A DNA stretch of 64,000 nucleotides from Bremerella cremea (GTDB taxonomy: Bacteria > Planctomycetota > Planctomycetia > Pirellulales > Pirellulaceae), in assembly GCF_003335505.1 (NCBI RefSeq), contig NZ_QPEX01000024.1, forward strand, positions 310,001 through 374,000, in the 5' to 3' direction. The first letter of the stretch is position 1; every line of letters begins with the position of its first letter. The position numbers and the translations under genes were made by a program. This document shows, piece after piece, positions 17,983 to 27,034 of this stretch. The notes beneath the pieces are model-generated. The model did no database searches. It worked only from the letters and a program-made list of their open reading frames with translations, and was not told where the DNA came from.

Positions 17983-18150
17983 ATGAATCCCGTTCAGAAA
18001 GCGTTGTGATTTGTGGAAGGCCACCTTCAGAATGACTTGTCGCTAGAGACGATTGCAGCGGCCTGCCATGTTTCCCCCTACCATCTAACCCGCGCTTTTG
18101 CGGCCACGACGGGGGTCTCCTTGATGCGATATGTACGGGACTCGGCGGCT
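17983..18150 (+). pseudogene. truncated AraC-family regulator with an early nonsense codon
   Basis: From ATG 17983 the frame reads MNPVQKAL, then TGA (18007-18009), then continues in frame as FVEGHLQNDLSLETIAAACH and VSPYHLTRAFAATTGVSLMRYVR, the first helix-turn-helix of an AraC/XylS-type domain. Intact relatives have Trp at the stop position, so this looks like TGG to TGA. Homology ends near 18140; the second helix-turn-helix and any effector domain are missing. The leftover runs into the terminator of the convergent deaminase gene. It is a decayed gene, not a functional regulator. Confidence 0.7.
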
Positions 18151-18193
18151 ATCAAATATGGCTGCCCGTTTGTCCAAAGTAAAACAACGACAC

Positions 18194-18231
18194 AAAAAAA
18201 GAGGCTCAGCGATTGGTGCCGAGCCTCTTTG
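18194..18231 (-). terminator. rho-independent terminator after the deaminase/deacetylase gene
   Basis: A perfect 10-bp stem (18198-18207 with 18221-18230) is followed on the minus strand by a run of seven T. It lies about 25 bases past the stop of the leftward NagB fusion gene. Confidence 0.9.
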
Positions 18232-18254
18232 TCAATTGAATCTACCGCGAAGGC

Positions 18255-20144
18255 TTAAAGGGGTTGGCCGTTCCAGCGGACAAACGCTTCCATCGCGAAG
18301 TATTCTGGCAGGCCGATTTTGTTATAGGAATCGGCAGTACCAATGTTGCGATCTTCTGCCCGCTCCCAGAACTCGCGTGGGTCGGTTCCTGGGAACAAGG
18401 CACTATCTTTCTGGCTTTCGTGCATGAAGATCGCCTGGCGTTTCTTGAACATATCGTTCGGCGAAAGAGGCACACAGATCTCGATTTCGTGCAACGGATA
18501 CTCTTGCCAGGCACCGCGATACAACAGAGCCTCGGGGCGACTACCGGTCTCGGCTTCGATCTCGAGCAGGGCATTGAAAATCGCCATTGCACACACACGG
18601 TGCGTTCCGTGCGGATCGGAAAGATCGCCGGCAATGTAAACCTGGTCAGGCTGAACCTTGAGGATAAGCTCTTTGACGATCTGCACGTCTTCAGAGCCTA
18701 GCGGGTTCTTGGCAACCTTACCGGTGCGATAAAACGGCAGATCAAGGAAGTGTAGGTTTTCTTCCTGGCAGCCCGCCTTCAAGGCGCCGGCAATCGCCTC
18801 GCTGCGGCGAATGAGCCCTTTGATGGTCAGCACCGCGTCAATGTCTGGCTCGCCGGGAGGCTTGGTCTTCAGCGATTCAAACACCTGACCTTCGACTTCC
18901 AACGACTTCTTTTCATCGATTCCGAAGAGGCGATTGTATTGCGTGACGAAATCGGCAAATCGCTGGGCATCGTGATCGAACACCGCGATATTACCGCTGG
19001 TCATATAGGCCACGTGGGCTTCATGGCCATCGTCGACCAAGCGAATGAGCGTGCCGCCCATACTGATGACGTCGTCGTCTGGGTGAGGACTAAAGCAGAT
19101 CGCTTTCTTCTTTTCCTTGCCAGCGGGATGATACTCGATAGTATCCATCATCCAGCGAAACACCTTATGAGCCAGGCTTGGTGCGGGGCCGTGGTGTCGC
19201 AGCAATTGGTGCAAGTTGAACTTGCGGAAGTCATCGTCGTCGAGCTTTAACAAGGCTTTGCCGGCTTGGTCGCACAGCCACAGCACGGCCCGTTTGATCA
19301 TGGTTTGATCCCACTCGACTTCGTGCTCTACCCAAGGGGTATCGACCGCCGTCAGCTTGATGCCGGCCGCCGAGTCGATGAAAACCGAGGCGTCGCGGTG
19401 ACCTTGCAAACAAGTTGCCGGAACGCGGTTGGTAACGGGACCTTCCAGCAGTTCGCGAATGATCGACGACTTGCCTTGCCCCAAAGCCAACAGCAAGACC
19501 TTGCGGGCTTCCAGAATCGTCCCCAAACCCATGGTGATGGCCTGATGCGGGACGTTCTCTTCGTGGAAGAAGTCTGAGGCAGCCCCCCGACGGGTAATTG
19601 GGTCCAGCGTACATAGCCGAGTCCGGCTATTGTGGATACTGAATGGCTCGTTGAAGCCGATGTGTCCATTGGAACCGATCCCCAGCAACATCAAATCGAT
19701 GCCGCCAGCTTCACGGATCTTGGCTTCGTACTCCTCGCAGTAGGCGTCCACTTGATCTAGCGGAATCATACCGTCGGGAATGTGAATATTCTCAGGAGCA
19801 ATATTCACATGCTGAAAGAAGACCTCGTGCATCTGACGATGGTAACTTTGCAGCTGAGTTGGCTTGAGCCCGTAGTATTCGTCCAAGTTGAAGGCAATGA
19901 CATTGGACAAGTCCAATCCTTCTTCTTGGTGCATGCGAACCAGTTCTCGATAGACACCCATCGGTGTCGAACCGGTCGGAAGCCCCAGCACAGCGGTAGC
20001 CTTTTGGGCCTGGCGTTCGCGAATAATCGTCGCAACGATTTCCGCGACATGGCGGGAGAGTGCTTCACTAGAGGAAAAAACAGAGCACGGTAAAGCAGTT
20101 GACTGGATCGACATTACAGGTCGATCAGCGGTTCGTTCAGTCAT
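18255..20144 (-). CDS. nagB: glucosamine-6-phosphate deaminase fused to a PIG-L/LmbE deacetylase domain
   Basis: A 629-residue two-domain cytoplasmic protein. Residues about 20-270 are NagB, converting glucosamine-6-phosphate to fructose-6-phosphate plus ammonia: GLPTGSTPMGVY (phosphate loop), FNLDEYYGL with the catalytic aspartate, and GIGSNGHIGFNEP. Residues about 340-610 are a PIG-L/LmbE-type zinc N-deacetylase with the metal motif SPHPDDDVISMGG and a distal SDPHGTHR. The fusion suggests sequential deacetylation and deamination of amino sugars in one polypeptide; similar fusions are known in Bacteroidetes. It is monocistronic, with the terminator at 18194. The deacetylase substrate is inferred only. 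Confidence 0.92.
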   Translation of the reverse strand: MTERTADRPVMSIQSTALPCSVFSSSEALSRHVAEIVATIIRERQAQKATAVLGLPTGSTPMGVYRELVRMHQEEGLDLSNVIAFNLDEYYGLKPTQLQSYHRQMHEVFFQHVNIAPENIHIPDGMIPLDQVDAYCEEYEAKIREAGGIDLMLLGIGSNGHIGFNEPFSIHNSRTRLCTLDPITRRGAASDFFHEENVPHQAITMGLGTILEARKVLLLALGQGKSSIIRELLEGPVTNRVPATCLQGHRDASVFIDSAAGIKLTAVDTPWVEHEVEWDQTMIKRAVLWLCDQAGKALLKLDDDDFRKFNLHQLLRHHGPAPSLAHKVFRWMMDTIEYHPAGKEKKKAICFSPHPDDDVISMGGTLIRLVDDGHEAHVAYMTSGNIAVFDHDAQRFADFVTQYNRLFGIDEKKSLEVEGQVFESLKTKPPGEPDIDAVLTIKGLIRRSEAIAGALKAGCQEENLHFLDLPFYRTGKVAKNPLGSEDVQIVKELILKVQPDQVYIAGDLSDPHGTHRVCAMAIFNALLEIEAETGSRPEALLYRGAWQEYPLHEIEICVPLSPNDMFKKRQAIFMHESQKDSALFPGTDPREFWERAEDRNIGTADSYNKIGLPEYFAMEAFVRWNGQPL

Positions 20145-20455
20145 AATTCTCGTTGTTCAGGTTGTAGGAAAGCGAAGATGTCCTCGCAGCTGTAAAAAAT
20201 CTCGAACCGAATCGGCAAGTATGAACGATCCCCAAGGGGTTGAATAGGTAGCGAAGCCCGCTGATTCTGGAAATCTGTGCAAAAAAACTACAATCCACGA
20301 GACTTATTTAAGAGGACTTATTGACGAAGGCCACTATATTTGAACTAGTCGGGAAATTTAACTTTTCGCCTGTTCGTGCCCCCATGCACTTCTACGTCCA
20401 GGACCTCATCCGACCAATAATTCTCAAGCTCGTTCCTCCTACCCCCTCAATAGCC
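20145..20455. other. spacer between divergent deaminase and ThuA/haem genes
   Basis: This 311-base AT-rich spacer separates two divergent genes and should hold both promoters. The frame of the large gene stays open through its right part, from a TTG at 20321, but that stretch has no signal peptide character. I see no operator, RNA or small gene. Confidence 0.5.
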
Positions 20456-23400
20456 ATGCGTTCTACCCCGATAGTTTCCTCGACCATGCGGTTAGCCGTT
20501 AGCTGCTTGGCCTTGGCGATGTACCTGAACCTAGCCACATCGGCAACCGTTTCAGCCGCCGAACCACAGCCCAGCGAAGAGCGGATCTCGATCCTCTTCC
20601 TGGGGGACAATGGCCATCACCAACCGGCCAAGCGGTTCGTGGAACTGCAGCCAGCGCTGGAAGACCGAGGAATCGATCTGAAGTACACCGACTCGCTGAA
20701 AGACATCAACCCAGAAACGCTCGCTCAGTTCGATGGCCTGATGATCTACGCCAACTCCGAGCAGATCGATCCTGAAACCGAGAAGGCTTTGATCGAGTAC
20801 GTCGAGCAAGGGCACGGGCTCATTCCGCTGCACTGTGCTTCGTACTGCTTTTTGAACTCACCGAAGTACGTCGATTTGGTCGGGGCTCAGTTCCAACGGC
20901 ATGGCACCGGCACCTTCCGTACGAAGATCGCCGAAGCGAAACACCCGATCATGAAGGGCTTCCAAGGCTTCGAGAGCTGGGACGAAACGTATGTTCATAC
21001 CAAGCACAACGAAAAGAACCGTACCGTGCTGACCTATCGCGTCAGCGACCAAGGCAAAGAGCCATGGACTTGGGTTCGCGAACAAGGTGACGGACGCGTC
21101 TTTTACACCGCCTGGGGGCATGACTCGCGTACTTGGACGAACCCTGGCTTCCAAAACCTGGTTGAACGCGGCGTGCGCTGGGCGGTCGGTAAAGACCCTG
21201 GCATTGCTCCGAACTTCCCTCCGGAACAGGCCGGATTAGTCACGGCTTTCGATCGTCCGATGGACGTTCCCGAAACGCAGAAACCTAACAAAGATGTCAA
21301 ACCGTTTGACTACGTGGACGTCGGAGCCAAAATCCCGAACTACACCGCAGGCGCTCGCTGGGGTACGCAAGAAGAGCCGATGAGCTTGATGCAGAAGCCC
21401 CTTTCACCAGAAGAGTCGCAAAAGCACCTCGTTCTGCCGGAAGGTTTTGAAGCCAAGCTGTTTGCCTCGGAAGAGATTTTCGATGGTGGTAAGCCGATTG
21501 CGATGACCTGGGACGCTAAGGGCCGTCTTTGGATGTGCATGACGCTCGACTATCCGAACGAACTGCACAGCAGTGGCCCTGGCCGCGACCGGATTGTCGT
21601 GTGCGAAGACACCGATGGCGATCTTAAAGCCGACAAGGTCACTACCTTCGCCGAAGGGCTCAGCATTCCGACTGGCATCGCCTTCCACGATGGCGGCTTG
21701 ATCGTGCAAAACGGAACCGAGACCCTCTTCCTGAAAGACACCGACGGCGACGATGTCGCCGATGAAAAGAAAGTGATCTTCACCGGTTGGAACATGCGAG
21801 ATACTCACGGTGGCGTGAGCAACTTCCAGTACGGTCACGATAACTGGATCTGGGGCATGCAAGGCTACAACGATTCGCACGTTGTTGTCCAAGGCGAAGA
21901 ACAGCCAGGCTTCCGTAACGGCTTCTTCCGCTTTAAGCCAGACGGCAGCAAGCTGGAGTTTATCCGTTCGACCGACAACAATACCTGGGGCTTAGGGATC
22001 AGCGAAGAAGGAATCATCTTTGGCTCGACCGCCAACGGCTGTCCCAGCGTCTACATGCCAATCCCAAATCGCTACTACGAGAACGTCCGTGGTTGGACGG
22101 CCAGCTTGACCCTGCACTCGATGGCCGACACCAACAAATTCGATCCCGTTACCGATAAGGTTCGTCAAGTCGATCACCACGGTGGCTACACCGCAGGTGC
22201 CGGGCATTCGCTCTACACTGCTCGTAACTATCCAGAGCCATTCTGGAATCGTGTGGCGTTCGTGAACGGCCCCACGGGTCACCTGACTGGGGCCTTCGTT
22301 ATCTCGCGTCATGGTAGCGATTTCTCCTCGACCAATTCTTTCAACCTAGTTGCTTCCGACGACGAATGGACGGCACCGATCCAAGCCGAAGTGGGTCCGG
22401 ATGGCAACGTCTGGGTGCTGGACTGGTACAACTACATCGTGCAGCACAACCCAACTCCGCACGGCTTTCAAACCGGTAAAGGTGCTGCTTACGAAACCGA
22501 TCTTCGCGATAAACGCCACGGTCGCATCTACCGCATTGTCTACACCGGCGAAGGTGCCAAAGAAGACAACGGCTGGCAGCAAGACCTGACCAAGGCTTCG
22601 CCCGAAGAACTGGTTGCTACACTCAAAAACGATAATCTGCTGTGGCGTCGTCACGCACAACAACTTCTCGTCGAACGGGGCGAAACGGATGTTGTGCCTG
22701 CGTTGATCGATCTGCTGAGCAACGATGCGATGGACTCTGCTGGCCTGAACGTCGGAGCAATCCACGCTTTATGGACATTGAAAGGCCTGGGAGCCCTGGA
22801 AGACCCCAACAGCGACGCCGCCCAAGCCGCTTACGCTTCGCTGAAGCACAAAGCCCCTGGTGTCCGACGCAATGCCGTTCAAGTTCTCCCGATCTCTCCG
22901 GCAAGCACGGCTGCCATTCTCAACAGTGGCGTGCTGAACGATGTCGATCCGCAAGTTCGCTTGATGACCCTCCTGGCGTTAGCCGATCAACCGGCAAGCG
23001 ATGCCGCAGGGGCCGAGATTTTGGCCATGCTCAGCAAGCCAGAGAACTTCCGCGATCGCTGGATTCCAGACGCAGCCACTTCGGCTGCTGCTAACCAAGG
23101 TGCCAGCTTCCTCAAAGCGGTTGCCAAGACCGACAAAGTGGACGATGCCTTACTGAAACTCGTCGCCATTGTCACCGAGAACTACGCCCGTAGCGGCCCG
23201 ACCGATACCGTGGCCGACCTAATCCCTTCGATCCAGAATGCTCAGCCGCAAATCGCTGACGCCATTGTCAATGGTCTGTCGAACGGCTGGCCGAAGGACA
23301 AGAAGCCAGAAATCACTGCGGAACTAGATGAATCGCTGGCCACACTTTCCGCCAAGTTGCCCCCGTCGACACGAGGTCAACTCGTTCGCCTGGCGGTGAA

Positions 23401-24910
23401 CTGGGGAAGCGAAAAGCTGGCCTCGCAGCTCAAGGAACTCGTTGCCTCCTCCCTGGAGCGTTTGGAAAACGAAGACCTGAACGCCCGTCAGGTGCAGCAG
23501 TTAGCTCGCGAAATCGTGCAGTTAAACGTGAAGACCGATCCTCCGGTTGAAGTGGAACTGCTCAATATCGTTGGGCCACAAACCCCGGGAGAAGTGACCA
23601 GTGCAATCTTCTCAGCACTCGGGACAAGCGAGAACGACGAACTAGGCACCTACGTGTTAGAGGTTCTACCAACCCTGACTCCGGCTGCTCGCAAGGATGC
23701 CATTAGCTTGCTGCTGGGACGCCCAGCTTGGACCAACAACTTGCTAAGCGCCATGGACTCTGGTGAGATCCAACTTAACGAGTTGGCCCTAGACCAACGT
23801 CAGGCTCTTTCCCAGCATCCTGATCGCGATATTCGCAAGCACGCGGAAGCCCTCTTCATGCGAGGTGGTGCTCTGCCGAATGCTGATCGCCAGAAAGTGA
23901 TTGAAGAGCTTTGGACCACCACCGAGCAAAAGGGAGACCCTGCTCAGGGCAAATTGATCTTCAAACGAGAGTGTTCGAAGTGCCACGTGCACAGCGGTGA
24001 AGGCTCGAAGATCGGCCCTGACCTAACCGGCATGGCCGTCCATCCGAAGTCGCAGCTGTTGACCGAAATCCTCGACCCAAATCGGAGCGTCGAATCAAAC
24101 TATCGCACCTATATGGTGGCGACGGTCGATGGCCGTGTGATGAGCGGTTTGCTCGCTTCCGAGAGTCGCACCGCGATCGAATTGATTGACGCCGAAGGGA
24201 AGAAACAATCGATCTTACGGGAAGACATCGACGAACTCCGCGGCACGCCGCAGTCGTTGATGCCGGTCGGCTTCGAGAAACAGATCAAACCGGAAGAGTT
24301 CACCGACCTGTTGGCCTTCCTCACCCAGCGTGGCAAATACGTGCCGGTACCGCTGGAAAAGGTGGCTACCATCGTCAGCACCCAAGGGATGTTCAACACC
24401 AAGAACTCTCCCGTCGAACGTATGGTGTTTGACGACTGGAAGCCTAAAACGGTCGATGGTGTTCCCTTCCAACTGGTTGACCCCGAAGGAACCAAGAAGC
24501 CGAACGTTATCCTGCTCAATGGACCACAAGGAAGCATTCCACCACAGATGCCTAAGCAGGTCTCCCTCGATTGCAATATGCCCGTCAAGGCTGTGCATAT
24601 CCTGGGTGGCGTGGGTGGCTGGGCTTCTCCCCTGGGACAAACCGGATCGACCTCGATGATCGTCCGCTTGACCTACGAAGACGGCACGACCGAAGACCAC
24701 CCCCTTAAGAATGGGGTACACATCGCCGACTACATTCGTCGGATCGATGTGCCGGAATCGAAGTTCGCCTTCGATCTCCAAGGTCGCCAGGTTCGTTACC
24801 TTGCGGTTCATCCTGAGCGTCAGGAAATGATCAAGTCGATCGACTTGATCAAAGGCGACGACCAAACGGCCCCTGTGGTGATGGCCGTAACTCTAGAAGC
24901 TCCGGAGTAA
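20456..24910 (+). CDS. ThuA / PVC-type dehydrogenase / HEAT / cytochrome c fusion protein
   Basis: About 1484 residues from the ATG at 20456, chosen because it begins a Sec signal peptide (hydrophobic run, then SATVSAAEP). The order is: ThuA-like glutamine-amidotransferase fold about 35-270 (ISILFLGDNGHHQPAKRF, PLHCASYCF, HPIMKGFQ, FYTAWGHDSRTW); a membrane-bound-dehydrogenase-type propeller related to glucose/sorbosone dehydrogenases about 320-690 (DGGKPIAMTWDAKGRLWMC, then GNVWVLDWYNYIVQHNP); HEAT-type helical repeats about 720-1130; a haem domain with C1173-S-K-C1176-H1177; and a C-terminal beta domain. This PVC-type haem-binding architecture is common in planctomycetes and is thought to oxidise sugars in the periplasm. 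Substrate unproven. No partner gene is adjacent. Confidence 0.9.
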   Translation: MRSTPIVSSTMRLAVSCLALAMYLNLATSATVSAAEPQPSEERISILFLGDNGHHQPAKRFVELQPALEDRGIDLKYTDSLKDINPETLAQFDGLMIYANSEQIDPETEKALIEYVEQGHGLIPLHCASYCFLNSPKYVDLVGAQFQRHGTGTFRTKIAEAKHPIMKGFQGFESWDETYVHTKHNEKNRTVLTYRVSDQGKEPWTWVREQGDGRVFYTAWGHDSRTWTNPGFQNLVERGVRWAVGKDPGIAPNFPPEQAGLVTAFDRPMDVPETQKPNKDVKPFDYVDVGAKIPNYTAGARWGTQEEPMSLMQKPLSPEESQKHLVLPEGFEAKLFASEEIFDGGKPIAMTWDAKGRLWMCMTLDYPNELHSSGPGRDRIVVCEDTDGDLKADKVTTFAEGLSIPTGIAFHDGGLIVQNGTETLFLKDTDGDDVADEKKVIFTGWNMRDTHGGVSNFQYGHDNWIWGMQGYNDSHVVVQGEEQPGFRNGFFRFKPDGSKLEFIRSTDNNTWGLGISEEGIIFGSTANGCPSVYMPIPNRYYENVRGWTASLTLHSMADTNKFDPVTDKVRQVDHHGGYTAGAGHSLYTARNYPEPFWNRVAFVNGPTGHLTGAFVISRHGSDFSSTNSFNLVASDDEWTAPIQAEVGPDGNVWVLDWYNYIVQHNPTPHGFQTGKGAAYETDLRDKRHGRIYRIVYTGEGAKEDNGWQQDLTKASPEELVATLKNDNLLWRRHAQQLLVERGETDVVPALIDLLSNDAMDSAGLNVGAIHALWTLKGLGALEDPNSDAAQAAYASLKHKAPGVRRNAVQVLPISPASTAAILNSGVLNDVDPQVRLMTLLALADQPASDAAGAEILAMLSKPENFRDRWIPDAATSAAANQGASFLKAVAKTDKVDDALLKLVAIVTENYARSGPTDTVADLIPSIQNAQPQIADAIVNGLSNGWPKDKKPEITAELDESLATLSAKLPPSTRGQLVRLAVNWGSEKLASQLKELVASSLERLENEDLNARQVQQLAREIVQLNVKTDPPVEVELLNIVGPQTPGEVTSAIFSALGTSENDELGTYVLEVLPTLTPAARKDAISLLLGRPAWTNNLLSAMDSGEIQLNELALDQRQALSQHPDRDIRKHAEALFMRGGALPNADRQKVIEELWTTTEQKGDPAQGKLIFKRECSKCHVHSGEGSKIGPDLTGMAVHPKSQLLTEILDPNRSVESNYRTYMVATVDGRVMSGLLASESRTAIELIDAEGKKQSILREDIDELRGTPQSLMPVGFEKQIKPEEFTDLLAFLTQRGKYVPVPLEKVATIVSTQGMFNTKNSPVERMVFDDWKPKTVDGVPFQLVDPEGTKKPNVILLNGPQGSIPPQMPKQVSLDCNMPVKAVHILGGVGGWASPLGQTGSTSMIVRLTYEDGTTEDHPLKNGVHIADYIRRIDVPESKFAFDLQGRQVRYLAVHPERQEMIKSIDLIKGDDQTAPVVMAVTLEAPE

Positions 24911-24952
24911 CGTAAATCGTTATTATGGCAAGCTTTGTGGCAAACATCGTGG

Positions 24953-24971
24953 CCCCCAAGGCATTTGGGGG
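24953..24971 (+). terminator. stem-loop after the ThuA/haem gene
   Basis: A 7-bp GC-rich stem (CCCCCAA at 24953-24959 with TTGGGGG at 24965-24971) with a 5-base loop lies 43 bases past the stop. There is no strong T-run, so termination may be weak. Confidence 0.45.
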
Positions 24972-25118
24972 TTGCGACCTTGCCCAGGCGGCTATAGAAT
25001 CTTGAGTTTCCACTAGCAGGAAATCCCAGGTTAAGGGCATTTGCAGCCCGAAAACCTCAGTCATATCGAGTCTGGCCGCGTCAGAATGTGGCCGAATGAA
25101 AACGCCCGAAAGAGAATT

Positions 25119-25388
25119 ATGAGACCAGCCAACCGCTCCAAAGCTCGCAAGCGTGCCAAGACTAAAGCCCGTGTATCCAAAAAGGATCCGATTTTCGTCG
25201 ATGGCAAACGTCCGCGTCCGATGTTCGTGGACTACAAGGACGTGGAGCTGTTGAAGAAGCTAACCAACCGCCATGGTCGTATCGTCGGTCGTCGCAAGAG
25301 CGGCTGCACCGCAGTTAGCCAACACGCGGTGACCCAAGCGATCAAGCGTGCTCGCTTCATGGCCCTATTGGCTTACGTCAAAGACTAG
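25119..25388 (+). CDS. rpsR: 30S ribosomal protein S18
   Basis: An 89-residue small-subunit protein. The core DYKDVELLKKLTNRHGRIV followed by AVTQAIKRARFMALLAY aligns with S18 (DYKDIATLKNYITESGKIV, RQLARAIKRARYLSLLPY in E. coli). It has a longer basic N-terminal tail (KARKRAKTKARV) than most S18. It binds 16S rRNA on the platform next to S6. I start at 25119, which has a purine-rich ribosome binding site; the longer frame to 25041 has no family support. The usual neighbours rpsF, ssb and rplI are absent and it has its own terminator. Confidence 0.93.
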   Translation: MRPANRSKARKRAKTKARVSKKDPIFVDGKRPRPMFVDYKDVELLKKLTNRHGRIVGRRKSGCTAVSQHAVTQAIKRARFMALLAYVKD

Positions 25389-25419
25389 TTCCTAGAGGAA
25401 CAGTCTAAACTAAAGACAC

Positions 25420-25452
25420 AAAAAGCCTGCTTTCGCGCGAAGCAGGCTTTTT
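25420..25452 (+). terminator. rho-independent terminator after rpsR
   Basis: A perfect 13-bp stem (25420-25432 with 25440-25452) with a short loop ends in five T. It isolates rpsR from the thioesterase gene. Confidence 0.92.
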
Positions 25453-25638
25453 CTATGCGCTATTACGTCCCCTATTGAGGTCTGCGTCATCAATCAAGTA
25501 GGAGTGACCAACGGAACCCCCGGATTCGTGGCAAATCGGCCTGTTGCTATGTTGGACTACAAGCGCAGACATCAATAAACGTGGCCCTCGTATTGATTAC
25601 CGTCGCCAACTGCCAACAATGGGGCCAAGGAGACCTTC

Positions 25639-26058
25639 ATGTCGCAATCGTTTCAAACCACGCGCCGCGTTGAATTTCGAGATACAGATGCTGCCGGAAT
25701 TGTTCATTTCTCGGCCTTCCTGTTCTACATGGAACAAACTGAGCACGAATTTTTGCGTTCATTGGGGCTCAGCGTACACCACCAACTAGAAGACGCCTCG
25801 ATGAGTTGGCCACGCGTTTCCGTTCATTGCGACTTCCGCAGCCCTGCCAAGTTTGAACAAGTTCTCGACGTCTCGCTTACCATCGATCAACTTGGCAGCC
25901 GCAGCGTAACCTATCGCGTTGTTTTCGAGCACGAAGGCAAGCGTCTAGCTGAAGGAACAATCACGGCGGTTTGTTGCCAGGTTCACCCTGGGGTGCCTCC
26001 CAAGAGCATGGACATCCCAGGCTGGTTCAAAGAGAAGCTGCTCCCTTTCGTCGATTAG
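25639..26058 (+). CDS. hot-dog fold acyl-CoA thioesterase
   Basis: A 139-residue protein of the 4-hydroxybenzoyl-CoA/YbgC thioesterase family. The active-site segment VEFRDTDAAGIVHFSAFLFY carries the conserved aspartate of the family and the DAAGIVHF turn. It hydrolyses acyl-CoA thioesters in the cytoplasm, perhaps 1,4-dihydroxy-2-naphthoyl-CoA or short-chain species; the substrate cannot be read. It is followed by 25 bases and then the prenyltransferase-fold gene on the same strand, so it is likely the first gene of that run. Confidence 0.88.
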   Translation: MSQSFQTTRRVEFRDTDAAGIVHFSAFLFYMEQTEHEFLRSLGLSVHHQLEDASMSWPRVSVHCDFRSPAKFEQVLDVSLTIDQLGSRSVTYRVVFEHEGKRLAEGTITAVCCQVHPGVPPKSMDIPGWFKEKLLPFVD

Positions 26059-26083
26059 ACCCCACCAACCTAAACGGGCCCGC

Positions 26084-27028
26084 ATGCTTTCTTACCACGA
26101 ACAACTTACCCTACGTCTGGCCACCGGTATCGGAGAATTGGACGAAGACGTTCGCCAGCGGCATACCCAATTTCTGCTTAATAAGCAGCAACCAGACGGC
26201 GGCTTTGCCGGGCGCGAAGGAGAAAGCGATCTCTACTACACCAGCTTCGGGCTGCGCAGCCTGGCCATCCTCGGAGAGCTGCATGGCGACACGGCCCAGC
26301 GCAGCGCTGACTACCTGCAAACCAAACTGCTGGGACATGAATCGGTCGTCGACTTTCTTTCTTTGATCTACGGAGCCAAGCTGCTGGAAACGGCTGCCGG
26401 GATCGATATCTTCGCCCAAGCCTCGCCAGGCTGGCAGCAAACGGTTGCCGAAACGCTGCACAGCTTGCGGCGCGACGACGGCGGCTATGCCAAGGGACCG
26501 GAAGGAATGGCCAGCAGCACGTACCACACGTTTCTGGTGCTGTTATGCTTGCAATTAATTGAGCAGCCCATCCCCGATCCCCAATCCATGGTCAAGTTCC
26601 TCCTTTCGCAAGAATCGGAAGAGGGAGGCTTTCGCGAAATCCGAGCCAGCAAACGAGCAGGCACCAACCCGACTGCTGCCGCGATCGGGGCCTTGCGAAT
26701 TTTGAATGGACTAACCGAAGAAATCATCGAAGGAACGCTCGACTTCTTGGTCGAGATGCAGAACGATGAAGGTGGTCTCCGGGCCAACACGCGCATTCCA
26801 ATTGCCGACGTGCTGAGCACGTTCACAGGAATGCTGACCCTGACCGACCTGAAAGCACTCGACGAGATCGCCCCGGACGCGGCCCTGCGCTATGTTCGCA
26901 GCCTCGAATTACCCACCGGTGGCTTTCTCGGCGCGGCCTGGGACGAGGTTGCGGATGTGGAATACACGTTTTATGGTTTGGGTAGCCTCGCCCTTTTGCA
27001 CACCCCAAGCGACTTCCAACTGGAATAA
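26084..27028 (+). CDS. prenyltransferase/squalene-oxidase repeat protein lacking zinc ligands
   Basis: A 314-residue alpha/alpha-barrel protein like the beta subunit of Rab geranylgeranyltransferase. QW-type repeats are visible: QQPDGGFAG, RRDDGGYAKG, ESEEGGFREI, QNDEGGLRAN and ELPTGGFLGA. Protein prenyltransferases need three zinc ligands (Asp, Cys, His). Aligned by eye the Asp is kept (D242, in ADVLSTF), but Cys is Leu (L244) and His is Tyr (Y294, in DVEYTFYGLGSLALL). It should therefore not catalyse prenyl transfer and may bind a prenyl or lipid ligand. Six bases separate it from the LolD-type ATPase gene, so it is probably part of that export system. No signal peptide is seen. Confidence 0.85.
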   Translation: MLSYHEQLTLRLATGIGELDEDVRQRHTQFLLNKQQPDGGFAGREGESDLYYTSFGLRSLAILGELHGDTAQRSADYLQTKLLGHESVVDFLSLIYGAKLLETAAGIDIFAQASPGWQQTVAETLHSLRRDDGGYAKGPEGMASSTYHTFLVLLCLQLIEQPIPDPQSMVKFLLSQESEEGGFREIRASKRAGTNPTAAAIGALRILNGLTEEIIEGTLDFLVEMQNDEGGLRANTRIPIADVLSTFTGMLTLTDLKALDEIAPDAALRYVRSLELPTGGFLGAAWDEVADVEYTFYGLGSLALLHTPSDFQLE

Positions 27029-27034
27029 CCGATC

